From: Gaiellasilicea sp963789355
GTDB taxonomy: Bacteria; Actinomycetota; Thermoleophilia; Gaiellales; Gaiellaceae
Length of the DNA stretch: 64,000 nucleotides
Direction of reading: 5' to 3'
NCBI GenBank assembly: GCA_963789355.1
Contig: CAWBKK010000005.1
Location: forward strand, 332,334-396,333
The translations under genes were made by a program, and so were the position numbers. Each line of letters starts with the position of its first letter. The first letter of the stretch is position 1. The notes under the pieces were generated by a model, which searched no databases, was not told the DNA's origin, and saw only the letters and a list, made by a program, of their open reading frames with translations. This document shows, piece by piece, positions 52,442 through 60,746 of this stretch.

Positions 52442-52451
52442 AGTCTAAGCT
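52442..52451. promoter_or_regulatory. shared symmetric -10 box between truA and P450
   Basis: AGTCTAAGCT reads TAAGCT rightward and TAGACT leftward, sharing the TA at 52446-52447. Each box ends eight bases before its start codon (GTG 52460 and GTG 52433). Same A-NNN-TA-NNN-T design as at 34649-34658. Confidence 0.6.
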
Positions 52452-52459
52452 CCGTCGCA

Positions 52460-53680
52460 GTGGCGTTGACGCAGCGCAAGTACGACCTCTACGGCCCGGA
52501 GTTCCGCGCCGATCCGCACGCGACGTTCGCGCTGATGCGCGAGCAGGACCCCGTCCACTGCCAGCCGGGGCTCGACCCCGGCACGCTGATCTGGTTCGTG
52601 ACCCGGCACGAGGACATCGCCGCGATGCTGGTCGACGACGAGCGCTTCGTCCGCGACTCGCGCCTGGCGCTGACCGACGAGGAGCTCGCCGCACGCGAGC
52701 TGCCCCCGATCGTCGAGCTGATCGACAACCACATGCTCAACCGCGACGGCGACGACCACCGCCGCCTCCGCCGCCTCGTGACGAAGGCCTTCACGCCGAA
52801 GATGGTCGAGCAACTCCGGCCGCGGATCCAGACGATCGCGGACGAGCTGCTCGACGCCGTCGAGAGCCGCGGCGAGATGGATCTCTCGGCCGAGTATGCG
52901 TTCCCGCTGCCGATCACCGTCATCGCCGAGATGCTCGGCGTCCCGAGCTCCGATCACGCCCGCTTCCAGGACTGGTCGGACGCGATCATCTCGCCCGTCT
53001 TCGACGACGTGGGCGTCGAGCGCTTCAACGAGCTGATGACCCAGTTCGTCACCTACCTGACCGATTTCTTCGACGCGCGCCGCGCCGAGCCGCGGGACGA
53101 CCTCGTCAGCGCCCTCCTCGCCGCCCGGGACGAGGACGACGCCCTGACGGAGGCCGAGCTCTTCGGCACGGTCGTCCTCCTGATCGTCGCGGGACACGAG
53201 ACGACCGTGGGCCTGATCGGGAACGCGGTCGTGCACCTGCTCGCGAACCCGGACCAGCTCCAGCTCGTCCGCGACGATCCGTCACTCCTGCCGGCTGCGA
53301 TCGAGGAGCTGCTCCGGTACGAGGGCCCGGTCGAGCGAACCCTGAACCGCTGGGCGGCGACCGACGTCGAGCTCGGCGGTCAGACCATCCGTCGCGGCGA
53401 GCTCGTGATCGCGATTTTGGGCTCCGCCGGTCGCGACGCCGACCGATTCCCGGAGCCCGACCGTCTCGACGTCTGCCGCGCCGACTCGAAGCACCTTGCT
53501 TTCGGCCGCGGCAGCCACTACTGCCTCGGCGCTCCGCTCGCGCGCCTGGAGGCCGAGATCGCGCTCGCAACGCTCTTCCGCCGCCTTCCTCGGCTCCGGC
53601 TCGCGGTCGAGCCGAACGAGCTCGAGTGGCGCCCGACGCCGGGCTTCCGGCGCGTCGCCACGCTGCCTGTCGCCTGGTAG
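52460..53680 (+). CDS. cytochrome P450
   Basis: Haem monooxygenase of 406 residues, class I bacterial type. I-helix AGHETT (residues 244-249, acid and Thr for oxygen activation), ExxR in IEELLRYEGPVER, and the haem loop FGRGSHYCLGAPLAR with Cys355 as axial ligand. Sequence resembles the CYP107-like soluble P450s. No ferredoxin or reductase gene lies beside it, so its redox partner is elsewhere. Substrate unknown. Confidence 0.95.
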   Translation: MALTQRKYDLYGPEFRADPHATFALMREQDPVHCQPGLDPGTLIWFVTRHEDIAAMLVDDERFVRDSRLALTDEELAARELPPIVELIDNHMLNRDGDDHRRLRRLVTKAFTPKMVEQLRPRIQTIADELLDAVESRGEMDLSAEYAFPLPITVIAEMLGVPSSDHARFQDWSDAIISPVFDDVGVERFNELMTQFVTYLTDFFDARRAEPRDDLVSALLAARDEDDALTEAELFGTVVLLIVAGHETTVGLIGNAVVHLLANPDQLQLVRDDPSLLPAAIEELLRYEGPVERTLNRWAATDVELGGQTIRRGELVIAILGSAGRDADRFPEPDRLDVCRADSKHLAFGRGSHYCLGAPLARLEAEIALATLFRRLPRLRLAVEPNELEWRPTPGFRRVATLPVAW

Positions 53681-53683
53681 CCG

Positions 53684-54004
53684 TCAGGTCGGCTCGACGA
53701 CAAGCAGCAGGCCTCGCACCTCCCGAACGACGACCTCGTCTCCCACCCGCGCACCGGCCTCGCAGCGGGCGCCCCAGATCTCGCCGGCGACGCGCACCTG
53801 GCCATCGGGACGGCAGTCCACGGAGACCAAGGCGCGCCGGCCGACGAGCGCCTCCGCGCCGACCACAGCACGCCGCCGCTTCGACCACCAGAACAAGAGT
53901 GCGGTCTCGCCGAGCTCCACGGCCGCGCCGAGTCCGACAATGACCCAGCTCCACGGCTCCTCGAGCACGAAGACGGCGAGCAGGATCGCAGCGAGGAGGG
54001 CCAT
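53684..54004 (-). CDS. NfeD-like membrane protein
   Basis: A 106-residue protein with two helices (residues 3-14 and 18-40), then an OB-fold domain (VGRRALVSVDCRPDGQVRVA, GARVGDEVVVREVRGLLLVV). This matches the short NfeD/NfeD1b C-terminal type that usually partners with SPFH (stomatin) proteins; none is seen in the window. ATG immediately follows the TAG of the upstream phosphotransferase gene. Confidence 0.85.
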   Translation of the reverse strand: MALLAAILLAVFVLEEPWSWVIVGLGAAVELGETALLFWWSKRRRAVVGAEALVGRRALVSVDCRPDGQVRVAGEIWGARCEAGARVGDEVVVREVRGLLLVVEPT

Positions 54005-55207
54005 CTAGAGCGTCGAGCTCCGTCCGTCGAGCTCGGCAGCCGCGGTGAGCCAGTCAGCCGGATCGGAGGCGTGATAAACCCGCTCGTCAGGCTCGATCGC
54101 ATCGAGGAACCCCCGGTAGACCACCGCTCGACGCAGAGCGGCGACGGGCGCCAGCAGGCGCGCCGCCCGGTCCGGGTCGCTGTCCGGAACCGCGGCGCAC
54201 CAGAGCCGCGACCACTCCCGCGAGACAGGAGCGCGCTCGTCCTCCGGCAGCCACTCGAGGAAGGCAGACTGGTCGAACAGCGGGTGGCCCACCCCGCAGT
54301 CCCCCCAGTCGAGCAGAACGAGCCGCTGGTCGGTCCCGCGCACGTTGCCGCGGTGGAAGTCACCGTGGACGAGCGTCGTCGGGATCCCACACGACTCCAC
54401 CTCCGCCATCCGCTGGGCAAGGCCCTCGAGCAGGCGTTCGAGCCGGTCGCGGACGACGGGGTCGAGCTCGGCGGCGGTCCTCGTGACGACGTCTGCGGCG
54501 CGCTCGGCCAGCGGCCCCGACCGCCAGTCCGGCAGCCCTACCGCGAGGAGCTCGTCCGCGCGGCCGACCCACTCCACCTGGAGACCGACCAGGATCCGGA
54601 GCATCGTCAACAGCGGCTCGCCGGCGGCACCGTACTGGTCGTGCCCCGGGATCTCGTCGAGCAGGATGCGCGGCCCCTCGGTGGCGATCAGGGGCGGAAC
54701 CGCCGCCGGATCGAGCAGCCCCAGGATCCGGCCTTCGTGCGCGAAGAACGGCGGCACCACCTTCAGCCACGCGGCTGAGCCGTCGATCGGCAGCCGCCAC
54801 AGGCTGGAGAGGTTCCAGGTGCGCACCTGTTCTGCCGGGCCTGTCCGCGGCGTGCCGCGGCGTGCGAGCATGGCGTCCGCCCAGGCCAGGTCGGCAGCCG
54901 GCCCGCCGGGACGGGCATACGGGAGGCGGTGCGGCTGGTCGTCGGTCGGGGTGCCGCGGCACGGATCGAGAGCCTGCTTCGGCGGCGTCGGCACCTCGGC
55001 GAGATAGGTCACAGGGCCGCCGCGCATGAGTCGGCTCGGCTCGGCGGAGAGCAGTCTGAGGATCGTGGGCTCGACGCCGTGGACGGTGCGCGCCGCCGTC
55101 ACGACGGGCCCGACCTCCTGCCAGCTCGGGGGCTCGACCCGGAAGGCCGGCAGCGCACCGAGCACAGCGCCGTCGGGCAGGCACAGCACCAGGGTGACCT
55201 CCCTCAT
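54005..55207 (-). CDS. aminoglycoside-phosphotransferase-family kinase
   Basis: A 400-residue protein. Residues 110-385 form an APH fold with the catalytic loop LVHGDFHRGNVRGTDQ (Asp base), then LVLLDWGDCGVGHPLFD in the DFG-like position, and DQSAFLEWLPED. Residues 1-100 are an extra N-terminal domain (MREVTLVLCLPDGAVLGALP), common in actinobacterial relatives. The substrate is unknown; such proteins range from antibiotic to small-sugar kinases. Resistance function is not supported by context. Confidence 0.85.
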   Translation of the reverse strand: MREVTLVLCLPDGAVLGALPAFRVEPPSWQEVGPVVTAARTVHGVEPTILRLLSAEPSRLMRGGPVTYLAEVPTPPKQALDPCRGTPTDDQPHRLPYARPGGPAADLAWADAMLARRGTPRTGPAEQVRTWNLSSLWRLPIDGSAAWLKVVPPFFAHEGRILGLLDPAAVPPLIATEGPRILLDEIPGHDQYGAAGEPLLTMLRILVGLQVEWVGRADELLAVGLPDWRSGPLAERAADVVTRTAAELDPVVRDRLERLLEGLAQRMAEVESCGIPTTLVHGDFHRGNVRGTDQRLVLLDWGDCGVGHPLFDQSAFLEWLPEDERAPVSREWSRLWCAAVPDSDPDRAARLLAPVAALRRAVVYRGFLDAIEPDERVYHASDPADWLTAAAELDGRSSTL

Positions 55208-55211
55208 CGGG

Positions 55212-56588
55212 TCATAGGATGCCCGGATGCGGCTGGCATTGATGATCGAGGGCCAGGAGGGTGTGTCCTGGGACGACTGGCTGGCCCTGGCGCGGGCCTG
55301 CGAGGAGCACGGAGTCGAAGCCTTGTTCCGCTCGGATCACTACCTCTCGCCGACCGACCCCGGCCGGGCGGCGCTCGACGCCTGGACCGTGATCCCGGCT
55401 CTGGCCGCCCAGACGTCGACGCTCCAGCTCGGCACGCTCGTCTCGCCGGTGACGTTTCGGCCGGCGGCGGTGCTCGCGAACGCGTCGCAGACGGCGAACG
55501 AGATCGCGGGCGGCCGCGTCTCGCTCGGCATGGGCACCGGCTGGATGGAGGCCGAGCACCAGGCCTTCGGTTTCGCCTTCCCGGAGATGAAGACGCGGCT
55601 GCGGTGGCTCGAGGAGCAGATCGAGGCCGTCCGGGGCTTCTGGGGCGAAGGGCTCCACCCGCAGCTGATCGTGGGCGGGAGCGGGCTCTCCGGCACGACC
55701 GGGCCGGCCGCCAAATGGGCGGACGAGTACAACACGGTCATGGTCACGCCGGAGGAGTGCGCGGCACGCCGCGAAAAGCTCGCGCGCGCCTGCGAGCGCG
55801 AGGGCCGGGAGCCGATCCCGTTCTCGCTGATGACCGCGTGCGCGGTCGGGCGGACGCCCGACGAGGCGCGGGAGAGAGTTCGGCGACGGCTCGAGCGCGC
55901 GGGCCGGCAGATCGATCCGGACGAATACCGGGCGACGAGAGGCAGCGCAGCCGTCTTCGGCACGATCGAGGAGGCGGCGGAGCAGTTGCGTGCCTTCGAG
56001 CGCGCGGGGGTTGCACGGGTCATGCTCCAGCACCTCGACCACCGCGATCTCGAGCTGGTCGCTCTGATCGGCCGCGAGCTCGCGCCCGCCGTCGCGAGTG
56101 CGGGGGGGCGCTAGCGCGCGCTCGGTGCGGCGAAGGCGTGCGGTAGCTCGGACTCGTAGAGCCGGGTGCCGCGAGCGGTGCAGGCTCGCGGCGGAGGCCC
56201 GCTTCGCCGGCCGGGAGCCGCTAGCCGGCCAGCGCTCGGGCACGAGCTCGAGATACACCATCTCGGCGGCGTCGCCCTGGCGGGCGCCGAGCTTGATGAT
56301 CCGCGTGTAGCCGCCGGGACGCTCCGCGAAGCGCGGCGCGACCTCGGCGAAGAGGTTGTGCACCACGTCCTGCGACCGGAGCTCGGCGAGCGCCTTGCGG
56401 CGGGCGTGCAGGTCGCCGCGCTTGCCGAGCGTGATCATCTTCTCCGCGAACGGCTTGACCGCCTTGGCCTTTGCCTCGGTCGTCTGGATCCGCCCGTGGG
56501 TGATCAGCGCGCCCGCGAGGTTCGAGTAGAGCGCCTTCCGGTGCGCGGAATCGCGTCCCAGCTTCTTGCCTGCGCGGGCGTGCTTCAC
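55212..56588 (-). CDS. rplQ: ribosomal protein L17 with missing stop (open frame runs on)
   Basis: Residues 1-118 are a complete L17: RAGKKLGRDSAHRKALYSNL, AGALITHGRIQTTEAKAK, GGYTRIIKLGARQGD and AAEMVYLELV. Family members end about here, but no stop follows in this frame until 55212, giving 458 codons. Residues beyond 122 are only the antisense of the well-supported LLM gene (55227-56114) and look like a high-GC shadow. A TAG at 56221-56223 is in another frame, so a frameshift near the 3' end (about 56225-56240) or sequence error is likely. The true gene is probably about 56221-56588. GTG start, one base after the rpoA stop. Confidence 0.75.
   Translation of the reverse strand: MKHARAGKKLGRDSAHRKALYSNLAGALITHGRIQTTEAKAKAVKPFAEKMITLGKRGDLHARRKALAELRSQDVVHNLFAEVAPRFAERPGGYTRIIKLGARQGDAAEMVYLELVPERWPASGSRPAKRASAASLHRSRHPALRVRATARLRRTERALAPPRTRDGGRELAADQSDQLEIAVVEVLEHDPCNPRALEGTQLLRRLLDRAEDGCAASRRPVFVRIDLPARALEPSPNSLPRLVGRPPDRARGHQRERDRLPALALAGARELFAACRALLRRDHDRVVLVRPFGGRPGRAGEPAPAHDQLRVEPFAPEAPDGLDLLLEPPQPRLHLREGETEGLVLGLHPAGAHAERDAAARDLVRRLRRVREHRRRPKRHRRDERAELERRRLGGQSRDHGPGVERRPAGVGRREVVIRAEQGFDSVLLAGPRQGQPVVPGHTLLALDHQCQPHPGIL
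55227..56114 (+). CDS. LLM-class (F420-type) oxidoreductase
   Basis: Luciferase-like TIM-barrel monooxygenase/reductase of 295 residues. It starts MRLALMIEGQEGVSWDDWLA, with CEEHGVEALFRSDHYLSP, LGTLVSPVTFRPAAVLA, GGRVSLGMGTGWMEAEHQAF and a C-terminal FGTIEEAAEQLRAF. Matches the actinobacterial F420-dependent LLM group. F420 use is inferred from family. TAGGAT (55215-55220) lies six bases before the ATG. It lies antisense to the run-on L17 frame. Confidence 0.92.
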   Translation: MRLALMIEGQEGVSWDDWLALARACEEHGVEALFRSDHYLSPTDPGRAALDAWTVIPALAAQTSTLQLGTLVSPVTFRPAAVLANASQTANEIAGGRVSLGMGTGWMEAEHQAFGFAFPEMKTRLRWLEEQIEAVRGFWGEGLHPQLIVGGSGLSGTTGPAAKWADEYNTVMVTPEECAARREKLARACEREGREPIPFSLMTACAVGRTPDEARERVRRRLERAGRQIDPDEYRATRGSAAVFGTIEEAAEQLRAFERAGVARVMLQHLDHRDLELVALIGRELAPAVASAGGR

Positions 56589-56589
56589 G

Positions 56590-57561
56590 TTATTCGTCGC
56601 CTCTCAGCGAGAGCCCCTGGGTCGCGAGCGTCTCCTTGACCTCTTCGATCGACTTCTTGCCGAAGTTCGGGATCGCGGCGAGTTCGTTCTCGGACTTCGA
56701 GACGAGGTCGCCGATCGTCTCGATCCCGACGCGCTTGAGGCAGTTGTAGGAGCGGACGCCGAGCTCGAGCTCCTCGATCGGGAAGTTCTCCATCGCCCCG
56801 GCACCGCTCGCCTGCTCGGGCATGACGTCCTCGGAGCCGCCGCTGCGGAAGTCGTCCATGTTCTCGAGATCGGTGAAGATCGCGAGCTGGCGGATCAGGA
56901 TCTCCGCAGCCTGGCCGATCGCGTCGCGCGGCTCGATCGAGCCGTCAGTCGTGACGTCGAGCCGGAGCTTGTCGTAGTCGGTGCGCTGGCCCACGCGGGC
57001 CGCCTCGACGTCGTAGGAGACGCGGCGTACCGGCGAGAAGATCGAGTCGATCGGGATCACGCCGATGGTCGTCTCCGGGCCGCGGTTCAGCTCGGCGGGG
57101 ACGTAGCCGCGGCCGCGGCCGATCGTCAACGTCATCTCGAGCTTGCCGTCCTTGGAGAGCTGCGCGAGCTCGAGGTCGGGATTCAGGATCTCGAGGTCGG
57201 CGGGAGCCTGGATGTCGGCCGCGGTGACGAGACCCTCGCCCTTCTTCGCGATGTGCACCTCGATCTCGGGCGACTCGCCGTGGAGGAGCACGATCAGGTT
57301 CTTCAGGTTGAGAATGATGTCGGTGACGTCCTCACGGACGCCCTTCAGCGTCGTGAACTCGTGCGTGATCCCCTCGATCTTGACGGCGGTCACAGCGGCG
57401 CCTTCGAGCGACGAGAGCAGCACGCGGCGCAGCGAGTTGCCGAACGTGTAGCCGAACCCGCGATCGAGCGGCTCGATCACGAAGACGCCACGGTCCTCGT
57501 TGACCTCCTCGTGGGAGATCCGCGGAATCTGGAAGTCCATCAAGCTGGTGCGTGTAGCCAA
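56590..57561 (-). CDS. rpoA: RNA polymerase alpha subunit
   Basis: Assembles RNA polymerase and contacts activators and UP-elements. The 323-residue protein has the alphaNTD (VIEPLDRGFGYTFGNSLRRV, LLSSLEGAAVTAVKIEG, GVREDVTDIILNLK), a linker, and the alphaCTD helix-hairpin-helix (IEELELGVRSYNCLKRVGIE, TIGDLVSKSENEL). Length is standard. Adjacent to rpsD upstream and rplQ downstream in the alpha operon order. Confidence 0.98.
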   Translation of the reverse strand: MATRTSLMDFQIPRISHEEVNEDRGVFVIEPLDRGFGYTFGNSLRRVLLSSLEGAAVTAVKIEGITHEFTTLKGVREDVTDIILNLKNLIVLLHGESPEIEVHIAKKGEGLVTAADIQAPADLEILNPDLELAQLSKDGKLEMTLTIGRGRGYVPAELNRGPETTIGVIPIDSIFSPVRRVSYDVEAARVGQRTDYDKLRLDVTTDGSIEPRDAIGQAAEILIRQLAIFTDLENMDDFRSGGSEDVMPEQASGAGAMENFPIEELELGVRSYNCLKRVGIETIGDLVSKSENELAAIPNFGKKSIEEVKETLATQGLSLRGDE

Positions 57562-57595
57562 GACGATCCCTTCTTTACTGGAAACAGAGCGTTTC

Positions 57596-58216
57596 TTACT
57601 TGGAGTAGAGCTCGACGATCAGCGACTCCTGGACGGGCGCGTCGATCTCCGCCCGCTCGGGCCACTTCAGCACCTTGCCGGTGAGGCCCTCGTGGTCGGC
57701 CTGGAGCCAGGCAGCAACGGACGCCGTCAGGTCGGTGGCGTCGCGAATCGTCTGCTCGGCGGGGCTGCCGGCCTTCATCGTGATCACGTCGTTGGGGCGC
57801 ACGCCGTAGCTCGGGATGTTCACCCGGCGCCCATTGACGTGAAAATGGCCGTGGCGGACGAGCTGGCGCGCCTGCGCGCGCGAGCCCGCGAAACCCAGCC
57901 GGTAGACGACGTTGTCGAGGCGCGTCTCGAGCATCCGGAGCAGGTTCTCGCCCGGAGCGCCGAGGCCCTTCGTCGCCTTCTCGTAATAGTTGCGGAACTG
58001 CTTCTCGAGCAGGCCGTAGTACCGGCGCGCCTTCTGCTTCTCCCGCAGCTGGAGCAGGTACTCGGACTGCTTGATCCGGCCGCGACCGTGCTCACCCGGC
58101 GGGTAGGAACGGCGCTCGATCGCGCATTTCTCCGTCAGGCAGCGCTCACCCTTGAGAAACAGCTTCATTCCCTCACGGCGGCAGATGCGGCACTTGGGTC
58201 CGACGTCCCTCGCCAT
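57596..58216 (-). CDS. rpsD: ribosomal protein S4
   Basis: A primary 16S-binding protein of 206 residues. It is the zinc-type S4: CRICRREG and GERCLTEKC keep four cysteines at the N terminus. An S4 RNA-binding domain (VYRLGFAGSRAQARQLVRHG, HFHVNGRRVNIPSYGV) follows. ATG directly follows the rpsK stop. Confidence 0.97.
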   Translation of the reverse strand: MARDVGPKCRICRREGMKLFLKGERCLTEKCAIERRSYPPGEHGRGRIKQSEYLLQLREKQKARRYYGLLEKQFRNYYEKATKGLGAPGENLLRMLETRLDNVVYRLGFAGSRAQARQLVRHGHFHVNGRRVNIPSYGVRPNDVITMKAGSPAEQTIRDATDLTASVAAWLQADHEGLTGKVLKWPERAEIDAPVQESLIVELYSK

Positions 58217-58621
58217 CTAGACGCGCCTCCGCTTCCGGGGGCGAACCCCGTTGTGCGCCTGCGGAGTGACATCGCGGACGCCGAGGATCTCGAGGCCGGC
58301 GGCCTGGAGCGAGCGGATCGCCGTCTCACGACCCGAGCCGGGGCCCTTGACGAAGACCTCGACCTTCTGCAGGCCATGCTCCATTCCCTTGCGGGCGCAC
58401 GAGTCGGCGGTGACCTGCGCGGCGAACGGGGTCGACTTGCGCGAGCCCTTGAAGCCCGCGGAGCCGGCCGACTCCCACGCGATCACGTTCCCGTCCTTGT
58501 CGGTCAGCGCGACGATCGTGTTGTTGAACGACGTCTTGATGTGCGCCTGGCCGATGGCGATGTTCTTCTTGACACGGCGACGCGTGCGGCCACGGGCCGC
58601 CGTCTTGCGAGGAGGGGCCAT
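58217..58621 (-). CDS. rpsK: ribosomal protein S11
   Basis: Platform protein of the 30S subunit, 134 residues. Basic N terminus, then GQAHIKTSFNNTIVALTDKD, TPFAAQVTADSCARKGMEHG, VEVFVKGPGSGRETAIRSLQ and the C-terminal DVTPQAHNGVRPRKRRRV. Full family length. ATG abuts the rpsM stop with no spacer. Confidence 0.97.
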   Translation of the reverse strand: MAPPRKTAARGRTRRRVKKNIAIGQAHIKTSFNNTIVALTDKDGNVIAWESAGSAGFKGSRKSTPFAAQVTADSCARKGMEHGLQKVEVFVKGPGSGRETAIRSLQAAGLEILGVRDVTPQAHNGVRPRKRRRV

Positions 58622-58996
58622 CTACTTGGCCTTCTTCCCGCGACCGACGGTCTTCTTCGGGCCCTTGCGCGTGCGCGCGTTGGTCTTTGTCCGCTGTCCG
58701 TGCACGGGCAGGCCGCGGCGGTGACGGATCCCGCGCAGGCAGCCGATCTCGGAGAGGCGCTTGATCGCCTGCGAGCGCTCGCGGCGCAGGTCACCCTCGA
58801 CCTGCAGCTCGCCGTCGATGTAGGTGCGGATCTTGTTGACCTCGTCGTCGGTCAGATCCTTCACCTTCTCGTTCGGGTCGAGCTCGAGCGCCTTGCAGAT
58901 CTTCTGCGCGGTCGTCTGGCCGATCCCGTAGATGTAGGTCAACCCGATCTCCAGACGCTTCTGGTTCGGAAGGTTGACGCCTGCGATTCGTGCCAA
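58622..58996 (-). CDS. rpsM: ribosomal protein S13
   Basis: Head protein of the 30S contacting the 50S and P-site tRNA, 124 residues. It starts MARIAGVNLPNQKRLEIGLT, then YIYGIGQTTAQKICKALELD, and GCLRGIRHRRGLPVHGQRTK toward the basic C-terminal tail. The start codon is TTG, four bases after the rpmJ stop. Confidence 0.97.
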   Translation of the reverse strand: MARIAGVNLPNQKRLEIGLTYIYGIGQTTAQKICKALELDPNEKVKDLTDDEVNKIRTYIDGELQVEGDLRRERSQAIKRLSEIGCLRGIRHRRGLPVHGQRTKTNARTRKGPKKTVGRGKKAK

Positions 58997-59000
58997 GTGA

Positions 59001-59114
59001 CTACCCCTGCCTTTGCTTGTGGCGCGGATTCGTGCAGATCACCATGGTGCGCCCATGCCGCTTGATCACACGGCAGCGCTCACACATGGGCTTCACGGAA
59101 GGACGGACTTTCAA
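59001..59114 (-). CDS. rpmJ: ribosomal protein L36
   Basis: A 37-residue zinc-binding 50S protein. Translating the minus strand gives MKVRPSVKPMCERCRVIKRH, then GRTMVICTNPRHKQRQG and TAG. The Cys/Cys/Cys/His zinc set (CERC, C, H) is complete. The start codon is TTG at 59114. Its position between infA and rpsM is the conserved one. Confidence 0.95.
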   Translation of the reverse strand: MKVRPSVKPMCERCRVIKRHGRTMVICTNPRHKQRQG

Positions 59115-59126
59115 GACGGCTCCTAG

Positions 59127-59348
59127 CTAGCGGTTGCGGAAGGTGATCCTGCCGCGGGTGAGGTCGTAAGGAGAGAGCTCGACCTTGACTCGGTCGCCCG
59201 GTGAGATGCGGATGTAGTGCTTGCGCATCTTCCCCGAGATCGTGGCCAGCACGGCGTGACCTTCATCGAGCTGCACCCGGAACATCGTGCTCGGGAGCGC
59301 CTCGACCACCTCGCCTTCGACCTCGATCTTCTCTTCCTTGACTGCCAT
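59127..59348 (-). CDS. infA: translation initiation factor IF-1
   Basis: S1-type OB-fold factor binding the 30S A-site, 73 residues. Contains EVVEALPSTMFRVQLDEGH, VLATISGKMRKHYIRISPGD and RVKVELSPYDLTRGRITFR, the full family pattern. Located between map and rpmJ as in most Gram-positive spc/alpha clusters. Confidence 0.98.
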   Translation of the reverse strand: MAVKEEKIEVEGEVVEALPSTMFRVQLDEGHAVLATISGKMRKHYIRISPGDRVKVELSPYDLTRGRITFRNR

Positions 59349-59376
59349 TGACCTCTGTGGGTGAGTGAGTTCTCTA

Positions 59377-59407
59377 CGCGCGGCAAAGCACGGCGCTACG
59401 CCGCGCG
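59377..59407. terminator. hairpin between map and infA
   Basis: CGCGCGGC (59377-59384) and GCCGCGCG (59400-59407) pair 8 of 8 around a 15-base loop, in the 64 bases separating map from infA. No T-run. It may mark partial termination or RNA processing inside the ribosomal operon. Confidence 0.4.
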
Positions 59408-59412
59408 GCCAA

Positions 59413-60177
59413 TCAGGATAGCAAAGGGATCGCCGCAGCCGTCAGGATCTGCGGGCCTGCAGCGGTGATCGCGACGGTGTGCTCGAAATGGGCCGCGAGC
59501 GAGCCGTCCTCGGTCGAGATCGACCACTCGTCGTCGTGGACGTAGACCTCCGGACGGCCGGCGGTGATCATCGGCTCGATCGCGAGCGTCATCCCCTCCG
59601 AGAGCAGCGGGCCGCGGCCCGGCTGGCCGAAGTTGGGGATGTGCGGGTCCTCGTGGTAGGAGCGGCCGACGCCGTGGCCGACCAGGCTGCGGACGACCGA
59701 GAACCCCTGCCCCTCAACGTGCTGCTGCACCGCCGAGGAGATGTCCCCGACCCGGTTGCCGGGCTGGGCCTGGGCGATTCCGGCGGCGAGCGCGTCTCGG
59801 CCCGCGTCGAGCAGCCGCTGCGCCTGCTCGGTGACGTCGCCCACGGGAAAGGTGAAGGCGCTGTCGGCGATGTAGCCGTCGAGGGTGACGCCGACGTCGA
59901 TCGTGATCAGGTCGCCGTCCGCGACCTCGTAGGCGCCCGGAATCCCGTGCACGACCATGTCGTTCGGGGAGATGCAGATCGCCTTCGGGTAGCCGCGATA
60001 GTCCTGCGAGGTGGGAACGCCGCCGAGCGAGCGGATGTGCTCGTCGGCGATCCGATCGAGCTCGCGGGTCGTGATCCCGGGCTCGAGCTGCTCGCCGACG
60101 TGGGCGATCGTCTCGGCGACGACGCGCCCCGCGGCGGCCATCTTGGCAATCTCCTGGGCCGACTTGCGGATGATCAT
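59413..60177 (-). CDS. map: methionine aminopeptidase type I
   Basis: Removes N-terminal Met from new proteins. The 254-residue pita-bread enzyme has metal ligands in ITIDVGVTLDGYIADSAFTF (two Asp), GHGVGRSYHEDPHIPNFG (His), MTLAIEPMI (Glu) and HFEHTVAITAAGP (Glu). ATG overlaps the adk stop (ATGA). Confidence 0.97.
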   Translation of the reverse strand: MIIRKSAQEIAKMAAAGRVVAETIAHVGEQLEPGITTRELDRIADEHIRSLGGVPTSQDYRGYPKAICISPNDMVVHGIPGAYEVADGDLITIDVGVTLDGYIADSAFTFPVGDVTEQAQRLLDAGRDALAAGIAQAQPGNRVGDISSAVQQHVEGQGFSVVRSLVGHGVGRSYHEDPHIPNFGQPGRGPLLSEGMTLAIEPMITAGRPEVYVHDDEWSISTEDGSLAAHFEHTVAITAAGPQILTAAAIPLLS

Positions 60178-60746
60178 CTCGCACCAACGGTAGCCAAAGC
60201 GCTCTCGACCTCTTCGAACACTTCCCCGACGGTCCTGCCCGCGTGCAGCGGGACGAGCTTCCCGGTCGTCCGGTAGTACTCGACCACCGGCTCCGTCTGC
60301 TCGTGGTAGACCGCCAGCCGGCGCTCGATCGTCTCGGGCGTGTCGTCCGTCCGCCCCTCCTCATGTGCGCGGCCGAGCGCACGCACCTTGGCCGTCTCGT
60401 CGTCGAGGTCGAAGAAGAAGATCACGTCGAGGCTGCGGCCGATCTCGCGCAGCATCTCGTCGAGCGCCTCTGCCTGCGTGAGGTTGCGGGGGAAGCCGTC
60501 GAGGATGAACCCGTCGCGGGCGTCGTCGCCGGCAAGCCGGTCCCGGATCATCCGAATCGTGATCTCGTCGGGGACGAGATCGCCTCGCTCCATGATCGCG
60601 TTTACCTCGCGGCCGAGCGGCGTCGCGTCGTCGAGCGCGCGGAACATGTCCCCGGTCGAGACGTGCGGGATCTCATGCTCGGCCGAAACGCGCTTCGCCT
60701 GCGTTCCCTTCCCCGACCCCTGCGGGCCGAGCACCAGCACGTTCAC
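60174..60746 (-). CDS. adk: adenylate kinase
   Basis: ATP + AMP to 2 ADP. The 190-residue protein has P-loop VLVLGPQGSGKGTQAKRV (residues 3-20), STGDMFRA, GFILDGFPRNLTQAEAL and a short LID (GRAHEEGRTDDTPETIERRL) without the zinc loop, the short form seen in many actinobacteria. GTG at 60746 overlaps the secY stop (TAGTG). Sits in the conserved secY-adk-map order. Confidence 0.97.
   Translation of the reverse strand: MNVLVLGPQGSGKGTQAKRVSAEHEIPHVSTGDMFRALDDATPLGREVNAIMERGDLVPDEITIRMIRDRLAGDDARDGFILDGFPRNLTQAEALDEMLREIGRSLDVIFFFDLDDETAKVRALGRAHEEGRTDDTPETIERRLAVYHEQTEPVVEYYRTTGKLVPLHAGRTVGEVFEEVESALATVGAR

Noticed and set aside
54005..55207. Aminoglycoside resistance determinant
   Set aside because: The APH fold is clear but the family is broad; there is no mobile element, resistance context or close motif match to a known resistance enzyme.
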